Source: Echinicola strongylocentroti | GTDB taxonomy: Bacteria > Bacteroidota > Bacteroidia > Cytophagales > Cyclobacteriaceae | Reading direction: 5' to 3' | DNA: 64,000 nt | Assembly (NCBI RefSeq): GCF_003260975.1 | Contig: NZ_CP030041.1 | Coordinates: forward strand, 372,001-436,000 | Shown: in pieces, positions 33,697 through 43,325 of the stretch | Layout: each line of letters opens with the position of its first letter | How positions within the stretch are numbered: position 1 is the first letter of the stretch | Translations under genes and position numbers: made by a program | Notes under the pieces: model-generated | What the model was told of the DNA's origin: nothing | Seen by the model: only the letters and a program-made list of their open reading frames with translations | The model's database searches: none

Positions 33697-35187
33697 ATGA
33701 AAAACAGTTTTATCTACGCCGCATTGGCGGGCTTTACGCTTCTGCCCTTTACATCCACGGCTCAAAAAACAGCCATTGACCAATCCATTGAAGAAAAAGA
33801 AGCCGTATCCCATTTTAGGTACCTAGCGGCAGACGAATTAAAAGGACGGGATGCCGCCCGCCCTGAGATCAATATTGCAGGAAGGTACATTGCGGAGCAG
33901 TTTTGGAAATATGGAGCCGCTCCCATTGATGCGGAGGGTAGTTATTACCAATCGGTACCGTTGAGGCTTTCTGCACCTCCAAAAACGGGACAAGTCCAAC
34001 TTGGAACCGAAAAGCTGATCCAAGGAGAAAGCATGCTTGTTTTGGACGGAAAGTCGCTGGAAGGTGACTACGAAATGGTAGTAGCTGGCTATGGTCTTGA
34101 AGAAGATTTGGAAGGAAAGGATGTGGCAGGTAAAATTTTGGTGGTACGTGTCGGAGGACCCGAAAAAATGGGCCCTTCACAGCTTTTTGCCGCAGGCAGG
34201 GAAAAGTTGGCCTTGGCCAAGGAAAAAGGAGCTATTGCGCTGATAGAAATGTACAACCTCAACAATCCACCATGGCCCCTTCTGCTAGGATACCTGAACA
34301 AGCCACAGCTCATGCTGGCAGATGACGAGGAGCCTGAGGATGCCGGGATTCCCTATATCTGGGCAAAAGACCTGGACGCAAGCCTTATCAAATCCATTGA
34401 CCAAGGGGAGATTGACCAGGCAGCAGTAGCCATCAACGGAAAGGTCAATAAAGCCATTACCAGCAATAATATTGTGGCCGTGGTAGAAGGAACGGATGAA
34501 GACCTGAAGGATGAATACGTGATGCTTTCTGCCCACTATGACCACATCGGCGTGGGTAAGCCAAACGCCCAAGGAGACTCCATCTATAACGGTGCCAGGG
34601 ACAATGCTGTCGGAACAGTAGCCATCATCAATGCCGCCAAGTACTTTACAGAAAACCCTCCCAAACGATCCATCTTGCTCTGTGCGTGGACAGCTGAAGA
34701 GAAAGGACTTTTGGGCTCTGCCTATTTTGCAGAAAACCCTATGGTACCACTGGATAAAATCATCTATAACCTGAACATCGATAATGGTGGCTATAATGAC
34801 ACCAGTATCATCACCGTCATCGGATTGGGCAGGACTACGGCAGATCACCTTATCTATGAAGCGGTCGATGAGTTTGGCTTGTCAGCCGAGGGAGATCCGT
34901 CGCCAGAGCAGGGGCTGTATGATCGCTCGGACAATGTGAATTTTGCCAAAAAGGGTATCCCAGCCCCTACTTTTAGCTTGGGCTTCACGGCTTTTGATGA
35001 AGAAATCATGAAATTTTACCACCAGGCAGCGGACCAAGTGGATAATTTTGACCTAGATTATGCCATGAAGTATTGGAAAGCCTACCTCTTAACAGCGGAG
35101 AGAATCGCCAATACCGATGAAAAACCTGCTTGGGAAAAAGGCGATAAATATGAAGAAGCAGGAAAGGCACTTTATGGGAGCGAGTAA
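33697..35187 (+). CDS. secreted M28-family zinc aminopeptidase with PA domain
   Basis: From ATG 33697, 496 residues: signal peptide (MKNSFIYAALAGFTLLPFTS), a protease-associated insert around 110-250, and the M28 peptidase fold. Zinc and catalytic residues are recognisable: SAHYDHIG (His280), NGARDNAVG (Asp302), W-T-A-E-E-K (Glu334/335), N-I-D-N (Asp362). Such enzymes trim N-terminal residues from peptides in the periplasm or outside. A TTG two codons upstream is an unlikely start. The downstream repeat element begins 4 bp after the stop. Confidence 0.88.
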   Translation: MKNSFIYAALAGFTLLPFTSTAQKTAIDQSIEEKEAVSHFRYLAADELKGRDAARPEINIAGRYIAEQFWKYGAAPIDAEGSYYQSVPLRLSAPPKTGQVQLGTEKLIQGESMLVLDGKSLEGDYEMVVAGYGLEEDLEGKDVAGKILVVRVGGPEKMGPSQLFAAGREKLALAKEKGAIALIEMYNLNNPPWPLLLGYLNKPQLMLADDEEPEDAGIPYIWAKDLDASLIKSIDQGEIDQAAVAINGKVNKAITSNNIVAVVEGTDEDLKDEYVMLSAHYDHIGVGKPNAQGDSIYNGARDNAVGTVAIINAAKYFTENPPKRSILLCAWTAEEKGLLGSAYFAENPMVPLDKIIYNLNIDNGGYNDTSIITVIGLGRTTADHLIYEAVDEFGLSAEGDPSPEQGLYDRSDNVNFAKKGIPAPTFSLGFTAFDEEIMKFYHQAADQVDNFDLDYAMKYWKAYLLTAERIANTDEKPAWEKGDKYEEAGKALYGSE

Positions 35188-35190
35188 TTT

Positions 35191-35360
35191 AACCCGGAAT
35201 ATGCATTAGCCTATCTGTTGCGACCTTAAACTGTTTCAAAATCAGCCGTTTCACTTTAGTTTTCGGCATTATCGTAGCGGTGCTACGCTAATACCTCCAA
35301 ACTAACTGATTTTCTTGCAATTTCAGCTCTCACTACGATTCCTAACGCATAATCCGGGTT
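35191..35360 (+). repeat. ~188-bp inverted-repeat element (MITE-like), copy 1, internally deleted
   Basis: Starts AACCCGGAATATGCATTAG and ends CCTAACGCATAATCCGGGTT; the ends are inverted repeats of about 20 bp with two mismatches. At 170 bp it lacks a ~18-bp internal segment present in copies 2 and 3. Flanked by TTA on both sides. Confidence 0.75.
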
Positions 35361-35406
35361 TAATCAGGTTAAAAAAAGGCTTACAATCGAGATGGTCACA
35401 TAGAAA

Positions 35407-35563
35407 TCAAATAAAAGATATGTATATCCCCGATGACACCAGTAACCACCGAAATAGTAAATAAGTCCTCACAGAAACCACAGAAATCTCAGAAAGTCAT
35501 TATTTCTTTCTGGGGGTTCTGTGCGTTCCGTGAGAAATAAAACCTACTGGCAAGAAAGCGGAT
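35407..35563 (+). repeat. ~140-bp palindromic dispersed repeat, copy 1
   Basis: Blocks CTCACAGAAACCACAGAAAT and TTCCGTGAGAAATAAAACCT pair partly as an inverted repeat; also AAGTCATTATTTCTTTCTGG. Same family at 35911, 43013 (inverted), 48170 (degenerate) and 55880. Confidence 0.7.
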
Positions 35564-35577
35564 AATCAGAAAAGATA

Positions 35578-35602
35578 AAGCCGGGATTTCTCCCGGCTTT
35601 TG
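35578..35602 (-). terminator. terminator after GlsB-like gene
   Basis: AAAGCCGGGA, 4-base loop, TCCCGGCTTTT, one base beyond the stop on the minus strand. Confidence 0.85.
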
Positions 35603-35869
35603 TCATTTTGAGAAATTGGGTGCTATCAACTTTTTCCAGATGTAAAGAATAAGCAATGCTCCTAGAATAGCCCAGATGAGCCCCCATCCAAGTCCACTTC
35701 CTCCAGCACTTTCGAAGCCCAATGCTCGACCCACAAAGCCACCCACAAAAGCTCCTCCTATACCTATTAAGGTTGTTACAATAAAACCACCAGGATCCTT
35801 TCCTGGCATAATCCATTTTGCTAATGCACCGGCTATCAAGCCAAAAATAATCCACCAAATAAATGTCAT
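35603..35869 (-). CDS. GlsB/YeaQ/YmgE-family stress-associated membrane protein
   Basis: An 88-residue protein with three membrane segments and the family motifs WWIIFGLIAGALAKWIMPGK, GGFIVTTLIGIGGAFVGGFV and G-W-G-L-I-W-A-I-L-G-A. Members respond to stress in E. coli and Gram-positives; the molecular role is unsettled. The gene is single, closed by its own terminator, and flanked on both sides by direct copies of the ~140-bp repeat. Confidence 0.9.
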   Translation of the reverse strand: MTFIWWIIFGLIAGALAKWIMPGKDPGGFIVTTLIGIGGAFVGGFVGRALGFESAGGSGLGWGLIWAILGALLILYIWKKLIAPNFSK

Positions 35870-35910
35870 AAGGTAATAAGGTTTAGATTGTTAATGAATA
35901 ATTCAACTCT

Positions 35911-36051
35911 TGTAAATCCGCAATGATGCCAATAATCACAGTAATAGTAAGTAGGTCCTCACAGAAACCACGTAAATCTCAGAAAAACATTATTTCATTC
36001 TGGGTATTCTGCGCATTCTGTGAGAAATAAAATCCACTGGCAAGAAAGCGT
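35911..36051 (+). repeat. ~140-bp palindromic dispersed repeat, copy 2
   Basis: Shares CTCACAGAAACCACGTAAAT, CATTATTTCATTCTGGG and TTCTGTGAGAAATAAAATCC with copy 1 in the same orientation. Confidence 0.7.
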
Positions 36052-36150
36052 TTATTCAAAATAACAAAAACACACAAAACAACCTATTGATTACCTATAT
36101 TTAAAAAGTATAATCCACTGTCTATACTGAAATCAGCTGATGTTTCAGCA

Positions 36151-36178
36151 AAAAAAGCACCGTAACAGGTGCTTTTTA
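36151..36178 (-). terminator. terminator after GIN-domain gene
   Basis: AAAAAGCACC, GTAACA loop, GGTGCTTTTT, 29 bp beyond the minus-strand stop. Confidence 0.8.
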
Positions 36179-36206
36179 TACATTATCGTCAGAAATTACC
36201 TAGCCT

Positions 36207-37157
36207 CTAATTCACTATCCTGATGGTTCCCGAACTGACAGCACCATGGACGGTCTTGCTGGCGTTATTATTAATTCTTAAACTATTTCCACTTCGCTGG
36301 TCACCGACACGGACACTTCCACTACTGGCCTTTAGATCGAAATTATAATCACCCAAGTCATCGGAGGTCTTGATCCGAATGGCTCCAGAGCTGAAGTTGA
36401 TTTCAGTATTATTGCTCAAACCAGCCCCCTCCGCTTCGATCATTCCTGATGATCCTACTAATCTGCCCAGCTCACCAATATTACGAAGCTCAATTTTCCC
36501 TGAAGTTATTTTGGCATCTACTTTTCCTGTAGCATCGGCGATGGCTATTTTTCCACTGCTCCCTACTGCATCTACATTGCCATCGACTCCTCTAAGCTCC
36601 AACATCCCAGAAGAAACCTTTGCGGCTACATTTCCTATTAGGTCACTTCCCTCGAGTTTTCCAGAACTAACGGTCAAGCGGATATCAGCCACTTCCAGGT
36701 CGGTTGCGGTTACCTTACCGGATCCTGCCGATATATCAATTCGATCATGCTTCACATCTGAAACACTCACAGTTCCTGAACCTCCCTTTACTTTGAGGGA
36801 TACGTCCTTGGGGCCTATGACGCTGATAAAGCCTTTATTTTTGAAATTCCCCCATCCACTAAATCCATCTCCTTGCTCCCACTCTACCATCAAGCGGTCA
36901 CCGTCCACCTCATAGGTAATCTCCACTCCCTCTGGTTTATTGGATTCCAAGTAGGCATTTAACGCCACTTCACTGACGCCCTCCCTGCCTTCATAGGTAA
37001 CTTCCAGCGGCCCTCCGTAAATTTCCACGGTGGTGATCCCATCAAAAACTTCCTCAATATCCGACACCACGGACATTTTAGTAGAATAGGAACAGGCTGA
37101 CAAAAGAGTAGCTCCTATCAATAAAGCTACAGCTGCGTTAACAATATTATGCTTCAT
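36207..37157 (-). CDS. GIN-domain (DUF2807) lipoprotein
   Basis: A 316-residue lipoprotein with lipobox L-L-S-A-C (Cys22), an N-terminal FDGITTVEIYGGPLEVTYEG block typical of the head GIN domain, and then many short beta-helix-like repeats of the form S-S-G-K/M-x-E-L/A (KVSSGMLELRGVDGNVDAVG; KITSGKIELRNIGELGRLVG). Such proteins are surface or periplasmic adhesin-like molecules of unknown ligand. The start overlaps the TM2 gene by 11 bp. Confidence 0.85.
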   Translation of the reverse strand: MKHNIVNAAVALLIGATLLSACSYSTKMSVVSDIEEVFDGITTVEIYGGPLEVTYEGREGVSEVALNAYLESNKPEGVEITYEVDGDRLMVEWEQGDGFSGWGNFKNKGFISVIGPKDVSLKVKGGSGTVSVSDVKHDRIDISAGSGKVTATDLEVADIRLTVSSGKLEGSDLIGNVAAKVSSGMLELRGVDGNVDAVGSSGKIAIADATGKVDAKITSGKIELRNIGELGRLVGSSGMIEAEGAGLSNNTEINFSSGAIRIKTSDDLGDYNFDLKASSGSVRVGDQRSGNSLRINNNASKTVHGAVSSGTIRIVN

Positions 37158-37542
37158 GGCTAGGGGCAGTATTTTGGTCTGTATCGGATGAATTGGTACT
37201 GGACATCATGGAAAGTGTCTCATGGGCTATTTTTATATTGTACTCATAAGCGAGGCTCTTATAGTTCACCAAATCGACTATCGTTCCTATCCAGCAAAGC
37301 CCAATAGTAAAGAAATAAAGGATCCCCAAACCAATTTGTCCCAACACAAAACGATGTAGCCCCGCAAAGCCAAAGAAGCCCAAGAGAGCCAATATCAGCA
37401 CCATTTGGCTGTCCTTTCTCCTCGCTCTGTACACTTGTGCAAACAAGCCGGCCTGCTCATCGTCCATATTTTTAAGGATACCCTGAATATACCCCAATTC
37501 CATCCCCTCCAACTCAGGAAGGTGTTTTAATACATTAGCCAT
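37147..37542 (-). CDS. TM2-domain membrane protein
   Basis: A 131-residue protein with the TM2 domain (ALLGFFGFAGLHRFVLGQIG ... LCWIGTIVDLVNYKSLAYEY): two membrane segments joined by a tight turn. The N-terminal ~45 residues are soluble and helical. Middle gene of an overlapping three-gene operon. Confidence 0.85.
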   Translation of the reverse strand: MANVLKHLPELEGMELGYIQGILKNMDDEQAGLFAQVYRARRKDSQMVLILALLGFFGFAGLHRFVLGQIGLGILYFFTIGLCWIGTIVDLVNYKSLAYEYNIKIAHETLSMMSSTNSSDTDQNTAPSHEA

Positions 37543-37870
37543 AATTACGTTTAGTTTTTAGTTGTTTTATGATTTCAAACATTCTATAAAGAATAACTGC
37601 CCAAGCAAAACCACCTAAAGGGTGCATCTGAAACGAAGCACTAATATCCCCCATGGCTAATAGCTTCATGCTTCTCCCCAATCCACAGCCAGGGCACCAT
37701 TCAATTCCTGCCAAGCCCAGTGGACAGAGGGTAAAATGGTGCTCATGGGAAGGATCAATGAACATTATAGCCATTAGCGCTGCTGGCCAAAACACCAGTT
37801 CTAACGGTAATTTCATTAGTATATTCCTTATTTCTTTCATTTGCTTATTAAAATACGAAAAGGATGCCAT
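37535..37870 (-). CDS. DUF2752 membrane protein
   Basis: An 111-residue protein with the family signature C-P-L-G ... W-C-P-G-C-G-L-G-R-S (two Cys-x-x-Cys-like sites) and two membrane segments. First gene of the operon with TM2 and GIN genes, a combination often seen in Bacteroidota. A second ATG at 37840 (MKEIRNILM) may be the true start. Function unknown. Confidence 0.85.
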   Translation of the reverse strand: MASFSYFNKQMKEIRNILMKLPLELVFWPAALMAIMFIDPSHEHHFTLCPLGLAGIEWCPGCGLGRSMKLLAMGDISASFQMHPLGGFAWAVILYRMFEIIKQLKTKRNYG

Positions 37871-38064
37871 TTGCTAAATAGCCGCTTAAAGCTTGTTAAG
37901 GCATTTCCATAATTCAAAATTGAACAAAAACGAACATAAATTGAACGATTATGAACACTTTTACCCTAATAATCCGTTCATCTAAGCAGGGAATATCCCA
38001 AGCACTTTCGTCAAAATCATTTTCCTTTTGTAATTTAGCTACAGACACGTCAAAAACTGTTGAA

Positions 38065-38964
38065 ATGAACACAATAAAACATACCTTCTGCCTCATTATT
38101 CTTTTACTGACCTGCTTTTTTGCAAAGGCACAATCATCAAGTGATCTGATCGTATTGGACACAAAGAAGCTGTTTGGTAAATTTAGCATTATTGGCGGCA
38201 GTGCCCAATTGCTTACTGACCGGGAAGGATATGATAATCAGCCCAACTTTATCAACGACAAACAAGTGGCATTTTCCTCCATTGATGAAAATGGGAACAG
38301 TGATATCATTGTTTACAGCTTCGACACGGAAGAGTTTACGAACATGACGAGGACAACAACCAAAAGCGAGTTTTCGCCCCGGCTGACAGATTGTGGTAAG
38401 TACATTTCTGCCGTTACCGTAGAAGAAGACAGCAGCCAACGACTATGGCTCTACCCTATCAACTTCGGTGAACCTGAATTGCTCTACGATGACATTGAGC
38501 CTGTGGCCTATTACGCCTGGCACAATAATATTGCCGCAATGAACATTCTAGGTGAGCCCAACGAATTGGTTTACCCTTATAGTCGTGAGAATATAGCCCA
38601 ACTCGCACAAAATGTAGGAAACTGCATCCAAAAAAGACCAAAAACCAGTGAAATCACCTATGTCGACAAAGGTACTAGCGTGGTTTTAAATGGAAAGGAA
38701 ACCTTTGAGCTAAAATCCTACGACCTAGAAGAAAAAACTGCTGGAAATTACGGAGTGGCCATGGGCCAAGGTGATGATTTTGCATGGATAGACAAGAACA
38801 CCCTTATCATGGCCAAAGGACAAGAGTTGTACATCAAAAAGGTCAACAAAAGCATGGAATGGGAAAAAATCGCCGTGGTTTCCATGCCCGGTTACGGTGC
38901 CATCAGTCGTCTCGCTGCCAGTCCTGCCGGAGACAAGCTAGTCTTGGTGATGGAACGAAAATAG
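38065..38964 (+). CDS. secreted TolB-like beta-propeller protein
   Basis: From ATG 38065, 299 residues: signal peptide (FCLIILLLTCFFAKAQ) and beta-propeller blades of the PD40 kind (N-F-I-N-D-K-Q-V-A-F-S-S; ENGNSDIIVYSFDTEEFTNM; SRLAASPAGDKLVLVM). I prefer this start to the ATG at 37951, which would put 38 non-hydrophobic residues before the signal peptide. Likely periplasmic or secreted, binding role unknown. Confidence 0.75.
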   Translation: MNTIKHTFCLIILLLTCFFAKAQSSSDLIVLDTKKLFGKFSIIGGSAQLLTDREGYDNQPNFINDKQVAFSSIDENGNSDIIVYSFDTEEFTNMTRTTTKSEFSPRLTDCGKYISAVTVEEDSSQRLWLYPINFGEPELLYDDIEPVAYYAWHNNIAAMNILGEPNELVYPYSRENIAQLAQNVGNCIQKRPKTSEITYVDKGTSVVLNGKETFELKSYDLEEKTAGNYGVAMGQGDDFAWIDKNTLIMAKGQELYIKKVNKSMEWEKIAVVSMPGYGAISRLAASPAGDKLVLVMERK

Positions 38965-39048
38965 AAAATCGGTAGGAATGTTACTTTTAGCATCAGCCTA
39001 TCTTGGTCTTTCAGCATTTCTCGACATTCAATGGGACAGGCTATTGCA

Positions 39049-39073
39049 ATTCCTAACGCATAATCCGGGTTAA
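39049..39073 (-). repeat. solo terminal repeat of the ~188-bp element
   Basis: ATTCCTAACGCATAATCCGG then GTTAA, matching the other end of the full copies. It lies between two convergent genes. Confidence 0.65.
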
Positions 39074-39106
39074 ACCTTTTTTCAGTCCGTCAAGTGGTGT
39101 TCACAA

Positions 39107-40081
39107 TCATTCCCTTTTTAACCTACCTTCAAGTTCAGCAACGGCCATTTTCGGGTCTAGGTAATTATCCAATTGTTTCAGTTTGCTGATCGCTTGATTG
39201 ACTTCAAAAACATAGTCCCTGCTCTGGGGATTATAGGGCAAACTGTTGATAGACTGAATGATGGTATCCATTTCTTGGGAAGCATCCAGCAGCTTGGAGT
39301 CGAAATAGGCTTCGTTGAATTTTGAGGTGATGTATTCAATGGCTTGGTCGTTGGGCTGCAACAAGTCTCGCTCATAGAACCGGTAATCACGTAGATCATT
39401 CATCTGTAATTCATATGCTGGGAAGTATTTTACTTCCGGAAATTCGTTGACGATCTGATGGATGGCCACCCTCAGCACTGATTTGCTGACACAGTTCAGC
39501 GTGATCGTGTCTTTGGTATGCATCACGGGACTGAGCACAAAAATGATGTTCTTGATATGGTTAAGTTGCGGATAAATATGCCTGAAGCTTTCTAATATCT
39601 TATCTGGCGTCAGTAGCTCTTTTTCGAACAGCTCTTGCGGTGCTTTGTGACAGTTGGCCACTACCTGCTTGGATTCAAGATGCCTGAACACATAGGCAGT
39701 ACCCAAGTTGATCATCAAAAATTCCTGTTTTTTGAAATTTTCCTGCATCACCTGAACCTGGGCTTTAATATTTTCTATCAGCTCCACCTCCGAAGACTGT
39801 CTTCTGAGAAAATTGTATTGAAAGTGGTTCCAGTTGCCTTCATATTCTGTCAACAACGACTCATTCAGGGCGGCATGTTTACCCAGTAATTCAATATGGT
39901 GAAAGAGACTGATGGGATTATAAATCCGTCCAAAAGGATTGCTGGTAACGTCCAGGCCATATTGCCGGAGGTTCTGGGCCATCATGGACGAAAAACCAGA
40001 TCCCAGAGACATGATTTTTGCTTCTTTATTGATTTTCGTTGGATTTTCTTCTATGATCAGTTCACTTCTAAATTTGCTCAT
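39107..40081 (-). CDS. GSCFA-domain protein
   Basis: A 324-residue protein of the GSCFA family, normally named for a G-S-C-F-A motif near the start. Here it reads IMSLGSGFSSMMAQNLRQYG, so the motif is changed to G-S-G-F-S with the cysteine replaced by glycine. Further family blocks are NPFGRIYNPISLFHHIELL, LMINLGTAYVF and V-L-S-P-V-M-H-T-K-D-T. The fold is SGNH-hydrolase-like; activity is unproven. Usually about 320 residues, as here. Confidence 0.8.
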   Translation of the reverse strand: MSKFRSELIIEENPTKINKEAKIMSLGSGFSSMMAQNLRQYGLDVTSNPFGRIYNPISLFHHIELLGKHAALNESLLTEYEGNWNHFQYNFLRRQSSEVELIENIKAQVQVMQENFKKQEFLMINLGTAYVFRHLESKQVVANCHKAPQELFEKELLTPDKILESFRHIYPQLNHIKNIIFVLSPVMHTKDTITLNCVSKSVLRVAIHQIVNEFPEVKYFPAYELQMNDLRDYRFYERDLLQPNDQAIEYITSKFNEAYFDSKLLDASQEMDTIIQSINSLPYNPQSRDYVFEVNQAISKLKQLDNYLDPKMAVAELEGRLKRE

Positions 40082-40343
40082 GATAGGTTATTTACGTAAG
40101 AAAATAGGTCAAAAACTGGTGAAACTTACTTCGTCAAAAGATGTTCATTTAAGATATAAAAAAGATCAAAGAAATGGCTCGCTGCAACTGCTAAAATAAA
40201 TTATTTATTTCGAATCTAAATTTATTTCCTCCTATTCAAAGCAAATACATTAGCTGCTCTAACGCATATCCTCGAATACTGACAAATGTCACAAAGGTCA
40301 GCCTTATCTGCGATCCATTAATTTACTTTCTCTCAAGAAACCT
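40082..40343. other. intergenic stretch
   Basis: AT-rich, divergent promoters for the GSCFA and tyrS genes; no gene or RNA seen. Confidence 0.4.
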
Positions 40344-40351
40344 TATCTTTG
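40344..40351 (+). promoter_or_regulatory. -7 box of tyrS
   Basis: TATCTTTG, 37 bp before the ATG, with TTTACTTTC about 20 bp upstream as a possible -33 region. Exact match to the Bacteroidota TAnnTTTG element. Confidence 0.65.
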
Positions 40352-40387
40352 CAGCTTTAAAAAAGATCAAAAATACACTAAGATACA

Positions 40388-41686
40388 ATGAACAATTTTA
40401 TAGAAGAGCTGCGTTGGCGAGGCATGGTCCAGGACATGACACCGGAATTGGAAGAGCACCTTAACAAAGGCATTACCTCAGCCTACCTGGGCTTTGACCC
40501 TACAGCAGATTCTTTGCATATAGGACATTTGGTGGGTGTGATGACCCTTCTCCACTTCCAGCGCTCTGGCCATAAACCCATCGCACTGGTCGGAGGTGCC
40601 ACGGGAATGATCGGAGATCCTTCTTTCAAATCCGCCGAGCGAAACCTCCTGGACAAAGAGACATTGGATAAAAATATCGCAGGTATCCAAAAACAGCTGG
40701 GCAAATTCCTCCACTTCGAGGATGACCAAGCCAACAAAGCTGAATTGGTAAACAATTATGATTGGATGGCTGACTTTTCCTTTTTGGAATTTATCAGAGA
40801 TGTGGGCAAACACATCACCGTAAACTACATGATGGCCAAAGACAGTGTAAAGCGCAGGCTTGAAGACGGTAATGGCCTGTCGTTTACAGAGTTTACTTAT
40901 CAGCTTATCCAAGGGTATGATTTTTACCATTTGTGGAAAAACAACAACTGCACTATGCAGCTGGGAGGATCTGACCAATGGGGAAATATCGTCACCGGAA
41001 CGGAGCTCATCAGAAGAAAAGAAAGCGGAAGTGCCTTTGCCCTCACCGTTCCTTTGATCACCAAAGCAGATGGTACTAAATTCGGAAAGACCGAAGGCGG
41101 AAGTGTTTGGCTGGATCCAGAGAAAACTTCTCCGTACGCATTCTACCAATTTTGGCTGAATGTCTCGGATGAAGACGCCTCCAAGTATATCCGCATCTTC
41201 ACCACATTGGACCAGGATACTATCGGAGGACTGGAAAAAGATCATGCCGAAGCCCCTCACCTGAGGATTCTCCAAAAGGAAATCGCCAAGGAAATCACCA
41301 TTATGGTTCACTCAGAGGAAGACTATGAAATGGCCGTGAAGGCTTCTTCCATTCTTTTTGGCAAATCATCCACCGAAGATCTCGCCGCCTTGGACGAGCG
41401 GACATTCCTCCAGGTATTTGAGGGAGTGCCGCAGGTGGAGTTGAACAAAACGGAGTTTGAAGCAATTGGTGGCGTTCTCGACTTACTTGGAGAAAAAGGG
41501 CAAGGCATCATCTTTAATTCCAAAGGTGAAGCCCGCAAAATGATCCAAGGAGGAGGTGTGAGTATCAATAAAATCAAACTCTCAGACCCACAAGCTACTA
41601 CAGAAGGCCTGGAGCTTCTCCAAGGAAAATACCTTCTGGTACAGAAAGGCAAAAAGAATTATTTTATCATCAAAATAATCAACTAA
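40388..41686 (+). CDS. tyrS: tyrosyl-tRNA synthetase
   Basis: A 432-residue class I synthetase with the HIGH motif ([16 protein letters not shown]), the tyrosine-binding Y-Q-L-I-Q-G-Y-D and G-G-S-D-Q-W-G-N-I segments, a KMSKS-type loop K-F-G-K-T, and a C-terminal S4-like RNA-binding domain ([20 protein letters not shown]). It charges tRNA-Tyr with tyrosine. Length and order are as expected of the bacterial TyrS. Confidence 0.97.
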   Translation: MNNFIEELRWRGMVQDMTPELEEHLNKGITSAYLGFDPTADSLHIGHLVGVMTLLHFQRSGHKPIALVGGATGMIGDPSFKSAERNLLDKETLDKNIAGIQKQLGKFLHFEDDQANKAELVNNYDWMADFSFLEFIRDVGKHITVNYMMAKDSVKRRLEDGNGLSFTEFTYQLIQGYDFYHLWKNNNCTMQLGGSDQWGNIVTGTELIRRKESGSAFALTVPLITKADGTKFGKTEGGSVWLDPEKTSPYAFYQFWLNVSDEDASKYIRIFTTLDQDTIGGLEKDHAEAPHLRILQKEIAKEITIMVHSEEDYEMAVKASSILFGKSSTEDLAALDERTFLQVFEGVPQVELNKTEFEAIGGVLDLLGEKGQGIIFNSKGEARKMIQGGGVSINKIKLSDPQATTEGLELLQGKYLLVQKGKKNYFIIKIIN

Positions 41687-41692
41687 CCTTCT

Positions 41693-41766
41693 GATAGAGG
41701 CTGTCTCAACACGGGATCCCTATCGTGATTTCGATACGAATTGGATCTCCCACGGAGACAGTCTCT
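41693..41766 (+). terminator. possible terminator after tyrS
   Basis: GAGGCTGTCTC ... GGAGACAGTCTC form a long stem with an imperfect inner stem, followed by TTATTACTTTTTT. Confidence 0.55.
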
Positions 41767-41974
41767 TATTACTTTTTTTAACCTCAAGTTAAATTGAATA
41801 ACAATTCATTTTATTACACAAAGCACTAATTTACAAACCATTAACAACATCATCAGCCACCCTACTTTCTTATATATTTGGCCATTTTTTGGTAAATTTT
41901 ATTTAAACCATTACCGATTTTAAATAAAGTTCAATACCTTTAAACCCTGTTTAACACAAACACTTTTTAATACA

Positions 41975-42676
41975 ATGGGAGTTTACGAAAGACAAAAAAA
42001 AGAAAAAGAGATTCTAGAGGCTGCCATCGGTCTATTTGCCTCCAAAGGCTACCACACCACCAAAATGGATGAAGTAGCGAAGCAAGCCAAAATGAGTAAG
42101 GGGCTGATATATTTTTATTATAAAAACAAGGAAGACCTTTACATGGCCGTAACCAAAAAAGCCTATGAGCAGTTAAAGGAAATCTTCAGGAATACACAGA
42201 AAGCTAAAGGAAAATCAGGGATCGATCTCATCACCCTATTGATTGAACGATTTATTGAGTTTACCACAGAAAACAAAATGTACCAAGAAGCCATTCTGAA
42301 CTTTATGGGATTGATGGCACAGTACAATGATCCTGAGAAAAAGAAGCTAATGGATCCCCTTGTTCTCGACAGCCCAAATTTCAATGAACTGCTGGAAATC
42401 CATCATGATCCAGCAAAAATCGGCATTCAACTGATATCTCATGGGGTACGAGACGGGTCCATGCGCCCTGATTTACAACCAGAAATCACCTTTTATACCA
42501 TTTGGACCATGATGATTGGTTATGAGCGACTAATGGGGCCGATAGAATACGAAAATAAGGAAATTAAAATCAGCCAGGAAAACTGGAAAAACGGTTTCAT
42601 TAAGCTGATCCATGAAATGCTGAAAGGCACCATTCAGGCACAAAGACCCAAAGCTGTCCAGGGCAGTTTATTCTAG
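41975..42676 (+). CDS. TetR/AcrR-family regulator
   Basis: A 233-residue protein with an N-terminal TetR HTH (ILEAAIGLFASKGYHTTKMD, MSKGLIYFYYKNKEDLYMAV) and a variable helical ligand domain. It stands alone, so its target is not evident from context; autoregulation is possible. Confidence 0.9.
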   Translation: MGVYERQKKEKEILEAAIGLFASKGYHTTKMDEVAKQAKMSKGLIYFYYKNKEDLYMAVTKKAYEQLKEIFRNTQKAKGKSGIDLITLLIERFIEFTTENKMYQEAILNFMGLMAQYNDPEKKKLMDPLVLDSPNFNELLEIHHDPAKIGIQLISHGVRDGSMRPDLQPEITFYTIWTMMIGYERLMGPIEYENKEIKISQENWKNGFIKLIHEMLKGTIQAQRPKAVQGSLF

Positions 42677-42713
42677 GTCATTAAGCATACTTCTATCACC
42701 TGACATATTTCCA

Positions 42714-42742
42714 AAGGCCCGCTTTCACAAAGTGGGCTTTTT
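42714..42742 (+). terminator. terminator after TetR-type gene
   Basis: AAAGCCCGCTTT-like stem (GGCCCGCTTT, CACA, AAGTGGGCTTTTT). Its T-tract runs into the repeat element that follows. Confidence 0.75.
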
Positions 42743-42930
42743 AACCCGGATTATGCGTTAGGAAACGTAGTGAGAGCTGAAATTGCAAGAAAATCAGTTA
42801 GTTTGGAGGCATTAGCGTAGCACCGCTACGGTTATGCCGAAAACTAAAGTGAAACGGCTGATTTTGAAGCAGTTTCAGGTCGCAACACCTGTGCGCCGTG
42901 GCGTAGATAGGCTAATGCATATTCCGGGTT
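42743..42930 (-). repeat. ~188-bp inverted-repeat element (MITE-like), copy 2
   Basis: Full length; starts AACCCGGATTATGCGTTAGG and ends CTAATGCATATTCCGGGTT. The interior is almost identical to copy 3. Flanked by TTA on both sides. No coding capacity. Confidence 0.8.
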
Positions 42931-43012
42931 TAACCCAGTTTCAATGCCATATAGTTAGAGTGTATATGGTTTCATTAGTTCTTTTTGATTTACTAATCTG
43001 ATTATACACTTT

Positions 43013-43145
43013 ATTGCCAGTAGGTTTTATTTCTCACGGAACGCACAGAACACTCAGAATGAAATAATGTTTTTCTGAGATTTCAGTGGTTTCTGTGAGG
43101 ACCTACTTGCTATTGCTGTGATTACTGGTATCATTGCGGATAATC
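43013..43145 (-). repeat. ~140-bp palindromic dispersed repeat, copy 3 (inverted)
   Basis: Reads GCCAGTAGGTTTTATTTCTC, CAGAATGAAATAATGTTTTT and GGTTTCTGTGAGGACCTACT, the reverse complement of copies 1 and 2. Confidence 0.7.
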
Positions 43146-43154
43146 ATATTACTA

Positions 43155-43325
43155 ATAACCTAAGCTCGACTTATTTTTAGTATAAAAAACGTCATTGCAA
43201 GCCCTTTTGTAATGGATGTTGTGTAGGAAAAGGCCGTGGCTGCTTCCTCTAGGTTTACAAAGTTCGTAGTGCATGTTCCGACTACTGTACAGAGACGGGT
43301 ATATAATCGAACTGAGGTGTATAAT
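43155..43325. repeat. dispersed ~170-bp repeat, copy B
   Basis: AAGCTCGACTTATTTTTAG, GCATGTTCCGACTACTGTAC and TATAATCGAACTGAGGT match copy A at 10785-11000. A palindromic insert in copy A is missing here. Confidence 0.65.

Noticed and set aside
37951..38064. N-terminal extension of the propeller protein
   Set aside because: It would bury the signal peptide; the ATG at 38065 is directly before it.
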